A stretch of DNA of 64,000 nucleotides from Bradyrhizobium diazoefficiens USDA 110 (lineage in GTDB: Bacteria; Pseudomonadota; Alphaproteobacteria; Rhizobiales; Xanthobacteraceae): assembly GCF_000011365.1 (NCBI RefSeq), contig NC_004463.1, positions 1,302,001-1,366,000 on the forward strand, read 5' to 3'. Numbering within the stretch: position 1 is the first letter of the stretch; each line of letters opens with the position of its first letter. The position numbers were made by a program, and so were the translations under genes. The notes beneath the pieces are model-generated. The model was given only the letters and a program-made list of their open reading frames with translations. It made no database searches and was not told the origin of the DNA. Of this stretch, positions 51,987 through 61,162 are shown one piece after another.

Positions 51987-52604
51987 ATGCGGATCGATCC
52001 CACCGAGCTCGGCGCGGAGCGCATCTACCGGCTGATGACCGGCATCGTGGTGCCGCGCCCCATCGCCTGGGTGACGAGCCTGTCGCGCTCCGGGGTGCTC
52101 AACCTCGCGCCCTTCAGCGCCTTCACCTTCGTCTCGCAGAAGCCGCCGATGCTCGCCATCAGCGTCGGCCGCAAGGGCGCGGACTACAAGGACACCGCGC
52201 ACAACATCCTCGACACCGAGGAATACGTCATCCACATCGCCGATACCCCGCTGATGTCTGCGGTGCACGACAGCTCGATCGAGCACCCGCCTGAAGTCAG
52301 CGAGGTCGCGGAGCTTGGCTTGGAGACGCTTAGCTGCGAGCGCATCAAGGTGCCGCGGCTCGCGGCCGCACCTGTCGCGATGGAGTGCCGCTTCCGGCAG
52401 TGCCTCGAATTCGGCGACGCGCGCAGCCGGCTGATCGTCGGCGAGGTCGTGATGTTCCACATTCGCGACGGCCTCGTGGAAAACGGCAAGGTCGAGACCC
52501 GGGCGCTCGATCCGATCGCGCGCATCGGCGGGCCGCGCTACGCCCGCCTCGGCGAAATCGTGACGCTGAACACCGTCTTTCAAACTCCCAAATCGACCGA
52601 CTGA
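51987..52604 (+). CDS. Flavin reductase-like domain protein
   Basis: The 205-residue product has the DIM6/NTAB-type flavin-reductase fold (RLMTGIVVPRPIAWVTSLSRSG, LNLAPFSAFTFVSQKPPMLAIS). It might deliver reduced flavin to a monooxygenase or act on its own. A GTG immediately before the ATG could also serve. It is the second gene of the cluster. Confidence 0.87.
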   Translation: MRIDPTELGAERIYRLMTGIVVPRPIAWVTSLSRSGVLNLAPFSAFTFVSQKPPMLAISVGRKGADYKDTAHNILDTEEYVIHIADTPLMSAVHDSSIEHPPEVSEVAELGLETLSCERIKVPRLAAAPVAMECRFRQCLEFGDARSRLIVGEVVMFHIRDGLVENGKVETRALDPIARIGGPRYARLGEIVTLNTVFQTPKSTD

Positions 52605-52655
52605 GCGCGCGGCCCATCGCGGCCCTTGTGCCCAAGACCATTGGAGAAAACCACA

Positions 52656-53516
52656 ATGCGACTCCTGAGCTATCTCTTGGACGGCGAGGCGCGCTACGGC
52701 GCGGCCGTCGCGGGCGGCGTGGTCGATCTGACCCGGCGGATCGGCCGCGACTTCTCCGACGTGAAGGCGCTGATCGCGGCCAATGCGCTGGCGGACGCGC
52801 AGGAAGTGATCGCCGATCAGCAACCGGACTACGCGCTCGATGATCTCGTCCTGCTGCCGCCGGTGCTGGCGCCCGAAAAGCTCTGGTGCATCGGCGTCAA
52901 CTACGCCGAGCGCAACGCCGAATATAAAGACAATTCGGACCTGCCCAAATATCCGAGCCTGTTCGTGCGCAGCATGTCGTCGATGACAGGCTCCGGCCAG
53001 CCGCTGGAGAAGCCCAAAGTCTCGGATCAGCTCGACTATGAAGGCGAGCTCGTGATCGTGATCGGGCAGGAAGGCCGCCACATCCCGCGCGAGAAGGCGT
53101 GGTCGCACATCTTCGGCATGACGCTGTGCAACGAAGGCACGATCCGCGACTGGCTGCGCCACGGCAAGTTCAACGTCACGCAAGGCAAGAATTTCGACCG
53201 CTCCGGCAGCATCGGCCCGTGGATCGTCACGGCGGACGAGCTCGACCCGCGCGGGCCTCATGACATCACCACGCGCGTCAACGGCGAGGTGCGGCAGCAG
53301 GACACCACCGAGCGGCTGATGTTCCCGTTCGACTTCCTGATCTCCTATCTCTCCACCTTCGCCACCCTGAAGCCCGGCGACATGATCGTGACGGGTACGC
53401 CGACCGGGGCGGGCGCGCGCTTCGATCCGCCGCGCTGGCTGAAAGTCGGCGACGTCGTCGAGGTCGAGTCGAGCCGCATCGGCGTGCTGCGCAACACCGT
53501 GGCCGCGGAGCAATAG
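52656..53516 (+). CDS. Fumarylacetoacetate hydrolase-family protein
   Basis: The 286-residue product has the FAH-fold metal motifs IGVNYAERNAEYKD (with YPSLFVRS), LDYEGELVIVIGQEGRHI and GTPTGAGARFDPPRWLKVGD. These enzymes hydrolyse or decarboxylate C-C bonds of acyl pyruvates and meta-cleavage products. Its place between the flavin reductase and the hydratase argues for degradation of a ring-cleavage-like compound. Confidence 0.9.
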   Translation: MRLLSYLLDGEARYGAAVAGGVVDLTRRIGRDFSDVKALIAANALADAQEVIADQQPDYALDDLVLLPPVLAPEKLWCIGVNYAERNAEYKDNSDLPKYPSLFVRSMSSMTGSGQPLEKPKVSDQLDYEGELVIVIGQEGRHIPREKAWSHIFGMTLCNEGTIRDWLRHGKFNVTQGKNFDRSGSIGPWIVTADELDPRGPHDITTRVNGEVRQQDTTERLMFPFDFLISYLSTFATLKPGDMIVTGTPTGAGARFDPPRWLKVGDVVEVESSRIGVLRNTVAAEQ

Positions 53517-53519
53517 ACC

Positions 53520-54323
53520 ATGCTGGATGCCGCCACGATCGAACGTCTTGCCGCGCGCCTGGACGAGGCCGAGCGCACCAAGGCGCTGATCCCGATGTTC
53601 TCGAAAGAATATCCCGGCCTCACGATCGAGGACGCCTACGCCATCCAGCGCGCCTGGACGAAACTCCAGCTCGGGCGAGGGCGCGTCATCAAGGGCCACA
53701 AGATCGGCCTGACCTCGAAGGCGATGCAGAACGCGGTCGGCATCTCCGAGCCCGACTACGGCGTGCTGTTCGCCGACATGTTCTATGCCGACGCCACGCC
53801 CATCCCGTTCGATCGCTTTCACGCGCCACGGATCGAGGTCGAGCTCGCCTTCGTGCTGAAGGCGCCGCTGCGCGGGCCCGACTGCACCATCTTCGACGTG
53901 CTCAACGCCACCGACTACGTGACGCCGGCGCTGGAGATCTTGGAGACGCGCATGCACCGCGTCGATCCTGAAACGGGCAAGACGCGAAAGGTCATGGACA
54001 CGATCTCGGACAACGCCGCGAACGCCGCGCTGGTGCTCGGTGGCCGGCCGTTCCGCCCGATGGATGCGGATCTGCGCTGGATCGGCGCGCTGCTGTTCCG
54101 CAACGGCGAGGTCGAGGAGACCGGGCTTGCCGCCGGCGTGCTCAATCATCCCGCCAACGGCATCGCCTGGCTCGCCAACCGGCTCGCGCCGCATGACGAA
54201 TATCTCAGGGCCGGCGAGGTGGTGCTGGCGGGATCGTTCACGCGGCCGGTGGACATCCGCCGCGGCGACACGTTCCACGCCGACTACGGCGCGTTCGGCT
54301 CGGTGTCGTGCCAGTTCGTCTGA
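53520..54323 (+). CDS. 2-oxo-hept-4-ene-1,7-dioate hydratase-like enzyme
   Basis: The 267-residue product has the HpcG/MhpD hydratase features: [59 protein letters not shown] and the [15 protein letters not shown] region. It hydrates 2-hydroxy-pentadienoate-like acids from meta-cleavage pathways. It follows the FAH gene by three bases. The exact substrate is unknown. Confidence 0.9.
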   Translation: MLDAATIERLAARLDEAERTKALIPMFSKEYPGLTIEDAYAIQRAWTKLQLGRGRVIKGHKIGLTSKAMQNAVGISEPDYGVLFADMFYADATPIPFDRFHAPRIEVELAFVLKAPLRGPDCTIFDVLNATDYVTPALEILETRMHRVDPETGKTRKVMDTISDNAANAALVLGGRPFRPMDADLRWIGALLFRNGEVEETGLAAGVLNHPANGIAWLANRLAPHDEYLRAGEVVLAGSFTRPVDIRRGDTFHADYGAFGSVSCQFV

Positions 54324-54348
54324 ACCAACACACAAGAGGGAGCGCACC

Positions 54349-54732
54349 ATGACACGGCGCAAGAGCATCCACATCGGCGGCTTCAAGCACGCCAATCCGA
54401 TTCCGAACGCTTGCCGCATCGGCAATCTCGTGATGTCGGGCGTCATCCTTGGCCGCGATGCGGCCGGCGCGATGCCCGTGAGTCTCGACGCGCAATGCGC
54501 CAACATGTTCGCGCACATGAAGGCGACGGTGGAGGCCGCCGGCGGCACCACCGACGACATCATCAAGATGACGGTGTGGCTGAAGGACCGCTCGCAGCGC
54601 GGGCCCGTCAATGTCGAGTGGCTGAAGATGTTTCCGGACGAGCATTCGCGCCCGGCGCGCCACGCGCTGCCGATGGACAACATGGACGGCGGCGCGCTGG
54701 TGCAGTGCGACTTCACCGCCGTGATCGACTGA
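54349..54732 (+). CDS. RidA-family protein
   Basis: The 127-residue product has the RidA/YjgF-like pattern ANPIPNACRIGNLVMSGVILG, CANMFAHMKATVEAAGGTTDDIIKMTVWL and a GGALVQCDFTAVID end. RidA proteins deaminate reactive imines, while some catabolic members have other roles. The ATG at 54349 follows AAGAGGGAGCG. It is the fifth gene of the cluster. Confidence 0.87.
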   Translation: MTRRKSIHIGGFKHANPIPNACRIGNLVMSGVILGRDAAGAMPVSLDAQCANMFAHMKATVEAAGGTTDDIIKMTVWLKDRSQRGPVNVEWLKMFPDEHSRPARHALPMDNMDGGALVQCDFTAVID

Positions 54733-54745
54733 AGGAGATTTGCAC

Positions 54746-55621
54746 ATGCCGACCTATCTGCCGTTCGACCCCAACCCGCGCCGCCCGGTCAAGGCGCCGC
54801 CACTGAGGACCATCGACAGCCAGTTCCACGTGCTGGGGCCCATCGAGAAATATCCGGAGCGCCCCGGCGCGGCCTATCGAATGCCGACCGCGACCTGGGA
54901 AGCGGCGCTGCGTATGCACAAGGCGCTCGGCATCGGGCGCGGCATCATCGTGCAGACCACGACCTATGGCGCGGATCATGCCGTCGTGCTCGACGCCCTC
55001 GCGGCGATGGGTCCGAACTACCGCGGCTGTGCCAACGCGCTGGTGTTTGCCGAGGCGAACGATTCCTATCTCGCAAAGCTGCATGACGCCGGCGTCCGCG
55101 GCGCGCGCTTCAGCTTCCGCCAGGAGCTCGGCGCCGTGCTGTCGGATGCCGATTTCGCCCGCGCCATCGCCCGCATTCGCGAGCTCGGCTGGTATGTCAA
55201 GATCCAGCCGGAGAAGGACGGCATCGTCTCCAGCGTCGCGAAGTACGAGAATCTCGACGTTCCCGTGCTGATCGACCACATGGCGCGCCCCGATCCGCAA
55301 GCCGGCAAGGACGATCCGAACCTGCGCAAGATGCTGGAGCTGCTCAAGAAGGGAAATTTCTGGGTGATGCTGTCGCTCGGCGAGAAGACCTCGAAGGCCG
55401 GCCCGCCCTACGACGACGTGATCCCGATCGCGCGCGCCTATATCGAGGCAGCAAGCGACCGCTGCGTCTGGGCCAGCGACTGGCCGCATCCGGTCTCCGT
55501 CAAGCAGCCGCCCAACGATGCCGACCTGCTCGAGCTGATGTACCGCTACGCGGCGGACCAGGCGGAGCTGGAAAAGATCCTGGTGCACAATCCGGCAAAG
55601 CTGTTCGGCTTTGCCGACTGA
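54746..55621 (+). CDS. Amidohydrolase-family protein (2-pyrone dicarboxylate lactonase-like)
   Basis: The 291-residue TIM-barrel protein has IDSQFHVLGPIEKYP, a QTTTYGADHAVVLDALA region, the HMARPDP strand and SDWPHPVSVKQPP. The first motif is QFH where the usual form is HxH, a feature of the LigI-like branch. It may hydrolyse a lactone or related ring product. A GAAGGAGA site precedes the ATG at 54746. It is the last gene of the cluster. Confidence 0.83.
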   Translation: MPTYLPFDPNPRRPVKAPPLRTIDSQFHVLGPIEKYPERPGAAYRMPTATWEAALRMHKALGIGRGIIVQTTTYGADHAVVLDALAAMGPNYRGCANALVFAEANDSYLAKLHDAGVRGARFSFRQELGAVLSDADFARAIARIRELGWYVKIQPEKDGIVSSVAKYENLDVPVLIDHMARPDPQAGKDDPNLRKMLELLKKGNFWVMLSLGEKTSKAGPPYDDVIPIARAYIEAASDRCVWASDWPHPVSVKQPPNDADLLELMYRYAADQAELEKILVHNPAKLFGFAD

Positions 55622-55651
55622 TCGACTCCGGTCGCGATCGGGCCTGGCACC

Positions 55652-56380
55652 TCAGGGCGAGATGATCCGGTCGCGCATGGCGATCATCACGGCCTGCGTG
55701 CGGGTGGCTGCGCCGAGCTTCTTGCAGCAGCTCTTGATGTGCGCCTTCACTGTGCGTCCCGTGATGGCCAGGGCGTCGGCGATCTCATCGCTGGATCGCC
55801 CGACGGCCGCCAGCGTCAGCACCTCGCGCTCGCGCAAGGACAGTGCGAGCTGCGGAGCCGCGGGCAGGCCGCGCAGCTTCAGCACCCGGTCGAAGGCGTA
55901 AAGCGCCATGAGGTGGAGCGCCGGGAGATCGCGCTCCGGCAGATCGATCTCGGCGCCGCCGAACCACACCTGGCCGGTGCGGCCCGCCGGCGAGATGACC
56001 GGGATCACCACGCCATCCACCATGCCGAAGTCGCGGGCGCGTCGCACGAGCTCGACGGCGCGCGGCTCCCGTTCCGGATCGTACGGCGCTTCCCTGAACC
56101 AGCGGAACGGCTGAAGCGTCGTCCTGCAATAGCGCAGCGCGGGATCGTGCCACACATACTGCGCCTCGGAATACATATCGAGAAAGCCGGCCGGCAACCG
56201 TTCGGCGAGAACCGCCTCGCGCGGCGATTCGGTCGACAGCGGGGCGACATAGGAGCTGCAGAAATAGTCGAAGCCGTGCTGGCCGAGCGTGCGGCTCATC
56301 GCATCCAGAATGCTCGCGACATCAGGAAGCTGCCGCACTGTCTCGACGAAATCGAATGCTCGACTGCGGACCACGTCCAT
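55652..56380 (-). CDS. LuxR-type regulator with autoinducer-binding domain (solo)
   Basis: The 242-residue product has an N-terminal autoinducer-binding-like domain (residues 10-160) with Asp79-Pro80 and Trp94 at positions conserved in TraR/LuxR. It lacks the first conserved Trp (Phe66 instead). A GerE helix-turn-helix (residues 178-235) follows. No luxI gene is nearby, so it is a solo regulator that may bind another signal. It faces the catabolic cluster convergently. Confidence 0.85.
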   Translation of the reverse strand: MDVVRSRAFDFVETVRQLPDVASILDAMSRTLGQHGFDYFCSSYVAPLSTESPREAVLAERLPAGFLDMYSEAQYVWHDPALRYCRTTLQPFRWFREAPYDPEREPRAVELVRRARDFGMVDGVVIPVISPAGRTGQVWFGGAEIDLPERDLPALHLMALYAFDRVLKLRGLPAAPQLALSLREREVLTLAAVGRSSDEIADALAITGRTVKAHIKSCCKKLGAATRTQAVMIAMRDRIISP

Positions 56381-56551
56381 CGGCAGCCTACGATCAGTCC
56401 TTGAGGGATCGGCGCTACGCTACCCTTCCAGGCGCCGAGTGTAGGACGTCAATGCTGTAACTGCAACCTGCGCGAAACTCGCCAGCTTCATGAACGCGAT
56501 CCGCGAGGCGTGAGGATCGGCCATACCTGGCTCGGCCGTGTGATGCCTTGA

Positions 56552-57559
<1,008 letters not shown>

Positions 57560-57739
57560 GCGTGGGGGTCCGGGTGGAGGGCGATATGCGCCGGGGCTCC
57601 ATATGTAGTACCTGCCAGCCCGAATGTTAGCGTTGCAGTGTCGATCGGACACCGGCGCAACGATGCCATTCGGAATTGTCGCGGGTGACCGGCGAACTGC
57701 CAGATAGCGTTTTTGACCCAGCGGACTCCCAGCGCAGGT

Positions 57740-57753
57740 TTGATTTACGTCAA
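57740..57753 (+). promoter_or_regulatory. FixK-like half-site pair upstream of the 58-residue gene
   Basis: TTGATTTACGTCAA has the TTGA-N6-TCAA arrangement of FixK/FNR sites, about 75 bases upstream of the start at 57822. One inner base pair departs from the full TTGAT/ATCAA consensus. Confidence 0.5.
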
Positions 57754-57821
57754 CATTCAAAACCTGGTTTCATTTTCACTTCCGACATTGGTTGCTTCGA
57801 TTTCCTTCCTGGAGAGGTACG

Positions 57822-57998
57822 ATGGCCGATCCGACCAAGCTCTCGGTTGAGAAAACGCTCGAAAAGATACGTCAGCGCGACGAGCCGAAATCAGAGAATT
57901 CACGCCTTGATGAAAAAACCGACGCTCTCAATGAAGAGATAAAACGTATGAGAGCACAAAGGCTCCGCCTTGAACGACAAAAGGGCAAGCGTGGCTGA
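57822..57998 (+). CDS. Small charged coiled-coil protein (58 residues)
   Basis: MADPTKLSVEKTLEKIRQRD is followed by a charged helix (ALNEEIKRMRAQRLRLERQ). It has a GGAGAGG ribosome site at the right distance and a FixK-like box upstream. No known function; coiled-coil or nucleic-acid binding is possible. Confidence 0.65.
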   Translation: MADPTKLSVEKTLEKIRQRDEPKSENSRLDEKTDALNEEIKRMRAQRLRLERQKGKRG

Positions 57999-58004
57999 AT
58001 AGCG

Positions 58005-58095
58005 CGTAGGATGGGTAGAGCACTTGCGAAACCCCATCATGTTTCGTCGTCGAACAAAGCCTCGATGGGTTTCGCTTCGCTCAACCCATCCCACG
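58005..58095. repeat. Dispersed repeat, copy 1 of 3
   Basis: Begins CGTAGGATGGGTAGAG, centre CGATGGGTTTCGCTTCGCT, ends ACCCATCCCACG. Inverted ends. Two more copies lie at 59389-59476 and 60056-60143. Confidence 0.8.
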
Positions 58096-58232
58096 AGGCT
58101 GTCTGAGCGGCCTGCGCCTCCGTTCACAACACTGTTATTGCGACCTATGGCGCCCTTTGTCGCAACTGGGCGTCTCGTGCGTGTTGTTGTATGCTTGGCA
58201 GAGCCACTGAACGGTCGCCAGGAGGAATCGAC

Positions 58233-58736
58233 ATGACCATGGTCGTACTCAGCCGCCGCAACCTCCTCGTCGCCGGCGGCTCCGTTCTCGCAACCGGGGT
58301 TTTGACAGCCGGCGTTCCCGGGCTCCTGCTGCCGGCCCGCGCGGACGGACTCGCGCCGACCGAAACGATGTCGGGCGGGGCGAACAACTACCGCAAGGGC
58401 GCGGCGATCGTGGATCGCATCGGCAAGGGCGGCTTCTGGATGAGCGGCACCGTCCGCCGAGCCGGCGACGGCGCTCCGCTTGCCGGGCAGCGCATCCAGA
58501 TCTGGGCGCACACGGTCGAAGGACAGGAGCACGAGCCGCAGAGCCATGGCGCCACGCTCACCGACAAGGACGGCAAGTTCCGGCTCGAGATGCCGCAGAT
58601 CATTCCGATCTTCGGCCAGCCGCATGGTCACCTCGCCTATGACAGCGGTGAATTCAAGACCGTCTTCCTGCGGCCGGTGATGCGCAGCGCAAAGGAAACC
58701 AGCCTCGAGGCGCACTTCGTTCTGCAGCCGGCCTGA
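58233..58736 (+). CDS. Tat-exported intradiol dioxygenase-like protein
   Basis: The 167-residue product has a twin-arginine leader (SRRNLLVAGGSVLATGV) and a beta-sandwich typical of intradiol dioxygenases (SGTVRRAGDGAPLAGQRIQIWAHT, TLTDKDGKFRLEMP). The iron ligands (two Tyr, two His) are not evident: only GQPHGH lies near one expected site. So it may be a non-catalytic or different metal protein in the periplasm. An AGGAGGAATCG site precedes the ATG. It is upstream of a ferric-reductase-like membrane gene. Confidence 0.78.
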   Translation: MTMVVLSRRNLLVAGGSVLATGVLTAGVPGLLLPARADGLAPTETMSGGANNYRKGAAIVDRIGKGGFWMSGTVRRAGDGAPLAGQRIQIWAHTVEGQEHEPQSHGATLTDKDGKFRLEMPQIIPIFGQPHGHLAYDSGEFKTVFLRPVMRSAKETSLEAHFVLQPA

Positions 58737-58748
58737 CCGGGCCAACGA

Positions 58749-59393
58749 ATGACGGGGTGGAAACTGGCCCGGGTGATCCTGATCTGGGGCGCCTTGGTTT
58801 CGGCCATTGGCGTGCCGATCGCTGCTGCCGCAGGAAGCGAGCAGCTCGCATGGCGCGGTCCGGTCTATATCCTTGCCGGGTTTGCGGGGATTATCGCGCT
58901 GGGTCTCGTGCTCGTGCAGCCCCTGCTGATCGGCGGATATCTGCCGGGACTGTCGGCCTATCGCGGACGGCGCGCCCATCACTGGATCGGTGGGGCGCTT
59001 GCTCTGGCGATCGTGATCCATGTCGCCGGCCTCTGGATCACCAGTCCCCCCGACATGATCGACGCCCTGACCTTCTCGTCGCCGACGCCGTTCTCGCCCT
59101 TCGGCGTGATCGCCATGTGGGCCATCTTCATCGTTGCGCTCCTGGCTCTACTGCGCCGGCGATTGGGACTGCGGCCGCGAACGTGGCGTTTCGTTCATAT
59201 GCCTCTCGCGATCGTCATCGTCGCAGGCAGCGCGGTCCATTGCCTGCTGATCGAGGGAACGATGGAGACGATCTCGAAGGCGGCGCTTTGCGCGCTCGTC
59301 CTCGCGGCAACCGTGAAAGCCATGGTCGACCTTCAGGTTTGGCGAAAGCGAAGGACGCTGCGCGGCAGTGAGCCAAAGCGGTTTAATGCGTAG
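58749..59393 (+). CDS. Ferric reductase-like transmembrane protein
   Basis: The 214-residue product has about six membrane helices, with His residues in RRAHHWIGGALALAIVIHVAG and in RTWRFVHMPLAIVIVAGSAVHCL that could ligate two b-type hemes, as in the ferric reductase-like transmembrane domain family. No cytoplasmic FAD/NAD domain is present. It is 12 bases downstream of the exported intradiol-like gene, suggesting an electron transfer pair. Confidence 0.83.
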   Translation: MTGWKLARVILIWGALVSAIGVPIAAAAGSEQLAWRGPVYILAGFAGIIALGLVLVQPLLIGGYLPGLSAYRGRRAHHWIGGALALAIVIHVAGLWITSPPDMIDALTFSSPTPFSPFGVIAMWAIFIVALLALLRRRLGLRPRTWRFVHMPLAIVIVAGSAVHCLLIEGTMETISKAALCALVLAATVKAMVDLQVWRKRRTLRGSEPKRFNA

Positions 59394-59476
59394 GATGGGT
59401 AGAGCGAAGCGAACCCATCATGCTTCGACACCGAACAAGCCCTCGATGGGTTTCGCTTCGCTCCACCCATCCTACG
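59389..59476. repeat. Dispersed repeat, copy 2 of 3
   Basis: Begins CGTAGGATGGGTAGAG, continues CGAACCCATCATGCTTCG and ends CCACCCATCCTACG. It slightly overlaps the stop codon of the membrane gene. Confidence 0.85.
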
Positions 59477-59573
59477 AAACTTTGCTGGTCATATTGTTCG
59501 AACACGCTGAGCGCCGTCACCGCCGATATCTGCTCTGCTTGTCGGAGATAGCGACGGGGCGTATCCTCGCCCG

Positions 59574-60050
59574 ATGGCTGTCAATGCCCCCGAGATGAAA
59601 GCGTTCCTGCTCGCGACGCCGTTCTTCGGCGGTCTTTCGGACACAGGTCTCGACCTCCTGATGTCGATGCTGGTCGAGTGCCGCTTCGAAGCCGGCGCGA
59701 CAGTCGTGGCGGAAGGCGAGCCGGGACGCTCGATGTTCATCGTCAGATCCGGCCGGCTGGCGGTGAGCAAACGGGCGACTTCGGGAAGCGTCATCCCGAT
59801 TTCCATTCTGGAGCGAGGGGATTTCTTCGGCGAGATGACGCTGATCGAAATGCAAAACCGCTCCGCCACGGTGGTCGCGGAGAACTCGACGGTGCTGTAC
59901 GAGCTGACGGCTCAAAAACTCTACGCCTGCTACAAGGCCGATATCCACGCCTACGTGATCGTCCTGCAGAACATCAACCGCGAGCTTTGCCGCCGGCTGC
60001 GCCGTGCGGATGATCGCTTTGCTGGGCATCAGGTGGGTGAAGACAGCTGA
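59574..60050 (+). CDS. Cyclic nucleotide-binding domain protein
   Basis: The 158-residue product is a CRP-type cNMP-binding domain: the beta-roll FEAGATVVAEGEPGRSMFIVRSGRL and the phosphate-binding cassette GDFFGEMTLIEMQNRSATVVAE. No helix-turn-helix follows, only a C-terminal helix. It may regulate a partner protein by binding cyclic nucleotide. The ATG is at 59574, with 59595 as an alternative. Confidence 0.83.
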   Translation: MAVNAPEMKAFLLATPFFGGLSDTGLDLLMSMLVECRFEAGATVVAEGEPGRSMFIVRSGRLAVSKRATSGSVIPISILERGDFFGEMTLIEMQNRSATVVAENSTVLYELTAQKLYACYKADIHAYVIVLQNINRELCRRLRRADDRFAGHQVGEDS

Positions 60051-60055
60051 TCATG

Positions 60056-60143
60056 CGTAGGATGGGTAGAGCACTTGCGAAACCCATCATGCTTCGTCTG
60101 AACAAGATCTCGATGGGTTTCGCTTCGCTCTACCCATCCTACG
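60056..60143. repeat. Dispersed repeat, copy 3 of 3
   Basis: Begins CGTAGGATGGGTAGAG, centre CGATGGGTTTCGCTTCGCT, ends CTACCCATCCTACG. It lies between the cNMP gene and the 59-residue frame. Confidence 0.85.
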
Positions 60144-60162
60144 ATCCGGCTCGCTGGTGCGG

Positions 60163-60342
60163 CTAGAGCAGCGCCATTGAGTGCAGCGAGTTTCTATGAA
60201 AGCCGAAGGCAACCAAGCCGGACAGAAGCAGCACAGTCCCAGTCACGATCAGGCAACACGCAAACACTATCGGAGCCTCGGGTTCGTTATGAATGACAAA
60301 GACGATAATAGATAAAACTTTACCGACAATCGAAAGGAACAA
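60163..60342 (-). CDS. Possible small membrane protein (59 residues)
   Basis: A TTG-start frame encodes MFLSIVGKVLSIIVFVIHNE followed by a second hydrophobic stretch (CCLIVTGTVLLLSGLVAFGF). The start is preceded by AAGG at about the right distance. Two membrane helices in a short protein are typical of small bacterial membrane proteins, and the local composition is more AT-rich than the flanks. Support is limited to the sequence itself. Confidence 0.4.
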   Translation of the reverse strand: MFLSIVGKVLSIIVFVIHNEPEAPIVFACCLIVTGTVLLLSGLVAFGFHRNSLHSMALL

Positions 60343-60419
60343 TTAACCTTACTGGCGCGGACCAACAGGTAAGAACCTCGGCATCAGGTCTGCGGAGTGT
60401 CGTCGGGCTTGTGTCTCCG

Positions 60420-61017
60420 TGCTCGCCAATTTGCCCGTCGGGCAAAACACCCGCCTCCCGCAAAAATCCGTCAACCCTCCTTTGCAAAAATATTCCACTT
60501 TACCGAAATTCGGGTTTGCGGCATTCTCTCGCCATCCCGGTCCTCGGAGAGGGGCGATCGTACGTCGTAACGAACGTGGATCGGGGTGCGGTGGACGCGG
60601 CTGCGTCGGGCACGCGAATGCGGGACCAGGGCGAGATGAACCTCGTGAGGTCCTGCTGCGTGCAGACGGACGGCGCCGAAGTCCGGCGAAGCTACTAAAG
60701 CGAAGCCGGATGAAGCTGCGTACGGCAAAAACGCGTGGTCCTGACCGTCGTTGCTACGGTCAAGCCTTGCGGAGATGAATCGGGGCTCGACCGGGTCTCG
60801 GGCATCGCCAATTCGCAAGGTGACGGAGGCCAGAAGGAACTCGGCTCCGGGGAGAGCGCGCATACGCCGTCAACCCATCGCGCAGGGAAGGCCGGGTGTT
60901 TTCCGGCCCACCTGTTGTCCCGCCTGCGCATTTGCGTGTGCAAATTCTTCGCGCAGCGGATCGTGGGTGCCAGCCGGCACCCGGCCTTCCCTGCGCCCTC
61001 TTCACCTAAAGAGGGTC
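60420..61017. repeat. Long interspersed repeat (about 600 bases) of Bradyrhizobiaceae
   Basis: The region has many landmarks that I recall from a long repeat in Bradyrhizobium and relatives (CTCGCCAATTTGCCCGTCGG, AAAAATATTCCACTTTACCG, AAGCGAAGCCGGATGAAGC). It contains a 19-base perfect inverted pair (60880-60898 and 60978-60996). Open frames in it show no domain. It occupies most of the stretch between the 59-residue frame and the tRNA. Confidence 0.65.
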
Positions 61018-61087
61018 AAGGTGAGAACAAAACTCGGGCACTGCATGCCGCGAGAATGCCGATCTGTGCGTGATTTGACCCAGAGAA

Positions 61088-61162
61088 TGGTGCTGCCAGA
61101 CAGGATTGAACTGTCGACCTCTCCATTACCAATGGAGTGCTCTACCACTGAGCTACGGCAGC
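61088..61162 (-). tRNA. tRNA-Thr (GGT)
   Basis: The minus-strand sequence folds into a cloverleaf: acceptor GCTGCCG with TGGCAGC, D arm GCTCAGTGGTAGAGC, anticodon stem CTCCA/TGGAG with loop TTGGTAA (anticodon GGT), and T arm GACAG-TTCAATC-CTGTC. The discriminator is A, and a CCA end is encoded at 61088-61090. Confidence 0.95.

Noticed and set aside
51024..54716. 1230-residue open frame on the minus strand
   Set aside because: It is antisense to five well-supported genes, has no recognisable domain and Asp/Arg/Gly-heavy composition typical of reverse-strand frames in GC-rich DNA.
56381..56551. lux box upstream of the LuxR solo
   Set aside because: No 18-20 base palindrome of the expected form was found between 56381 and 56551.
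58005..60143. Possible CRISPR array from the three repeated elements
   Set aside because: The copies are about 90 bases, palindromic, separated by whole genes and not by short spacers, and there are no cas genes.
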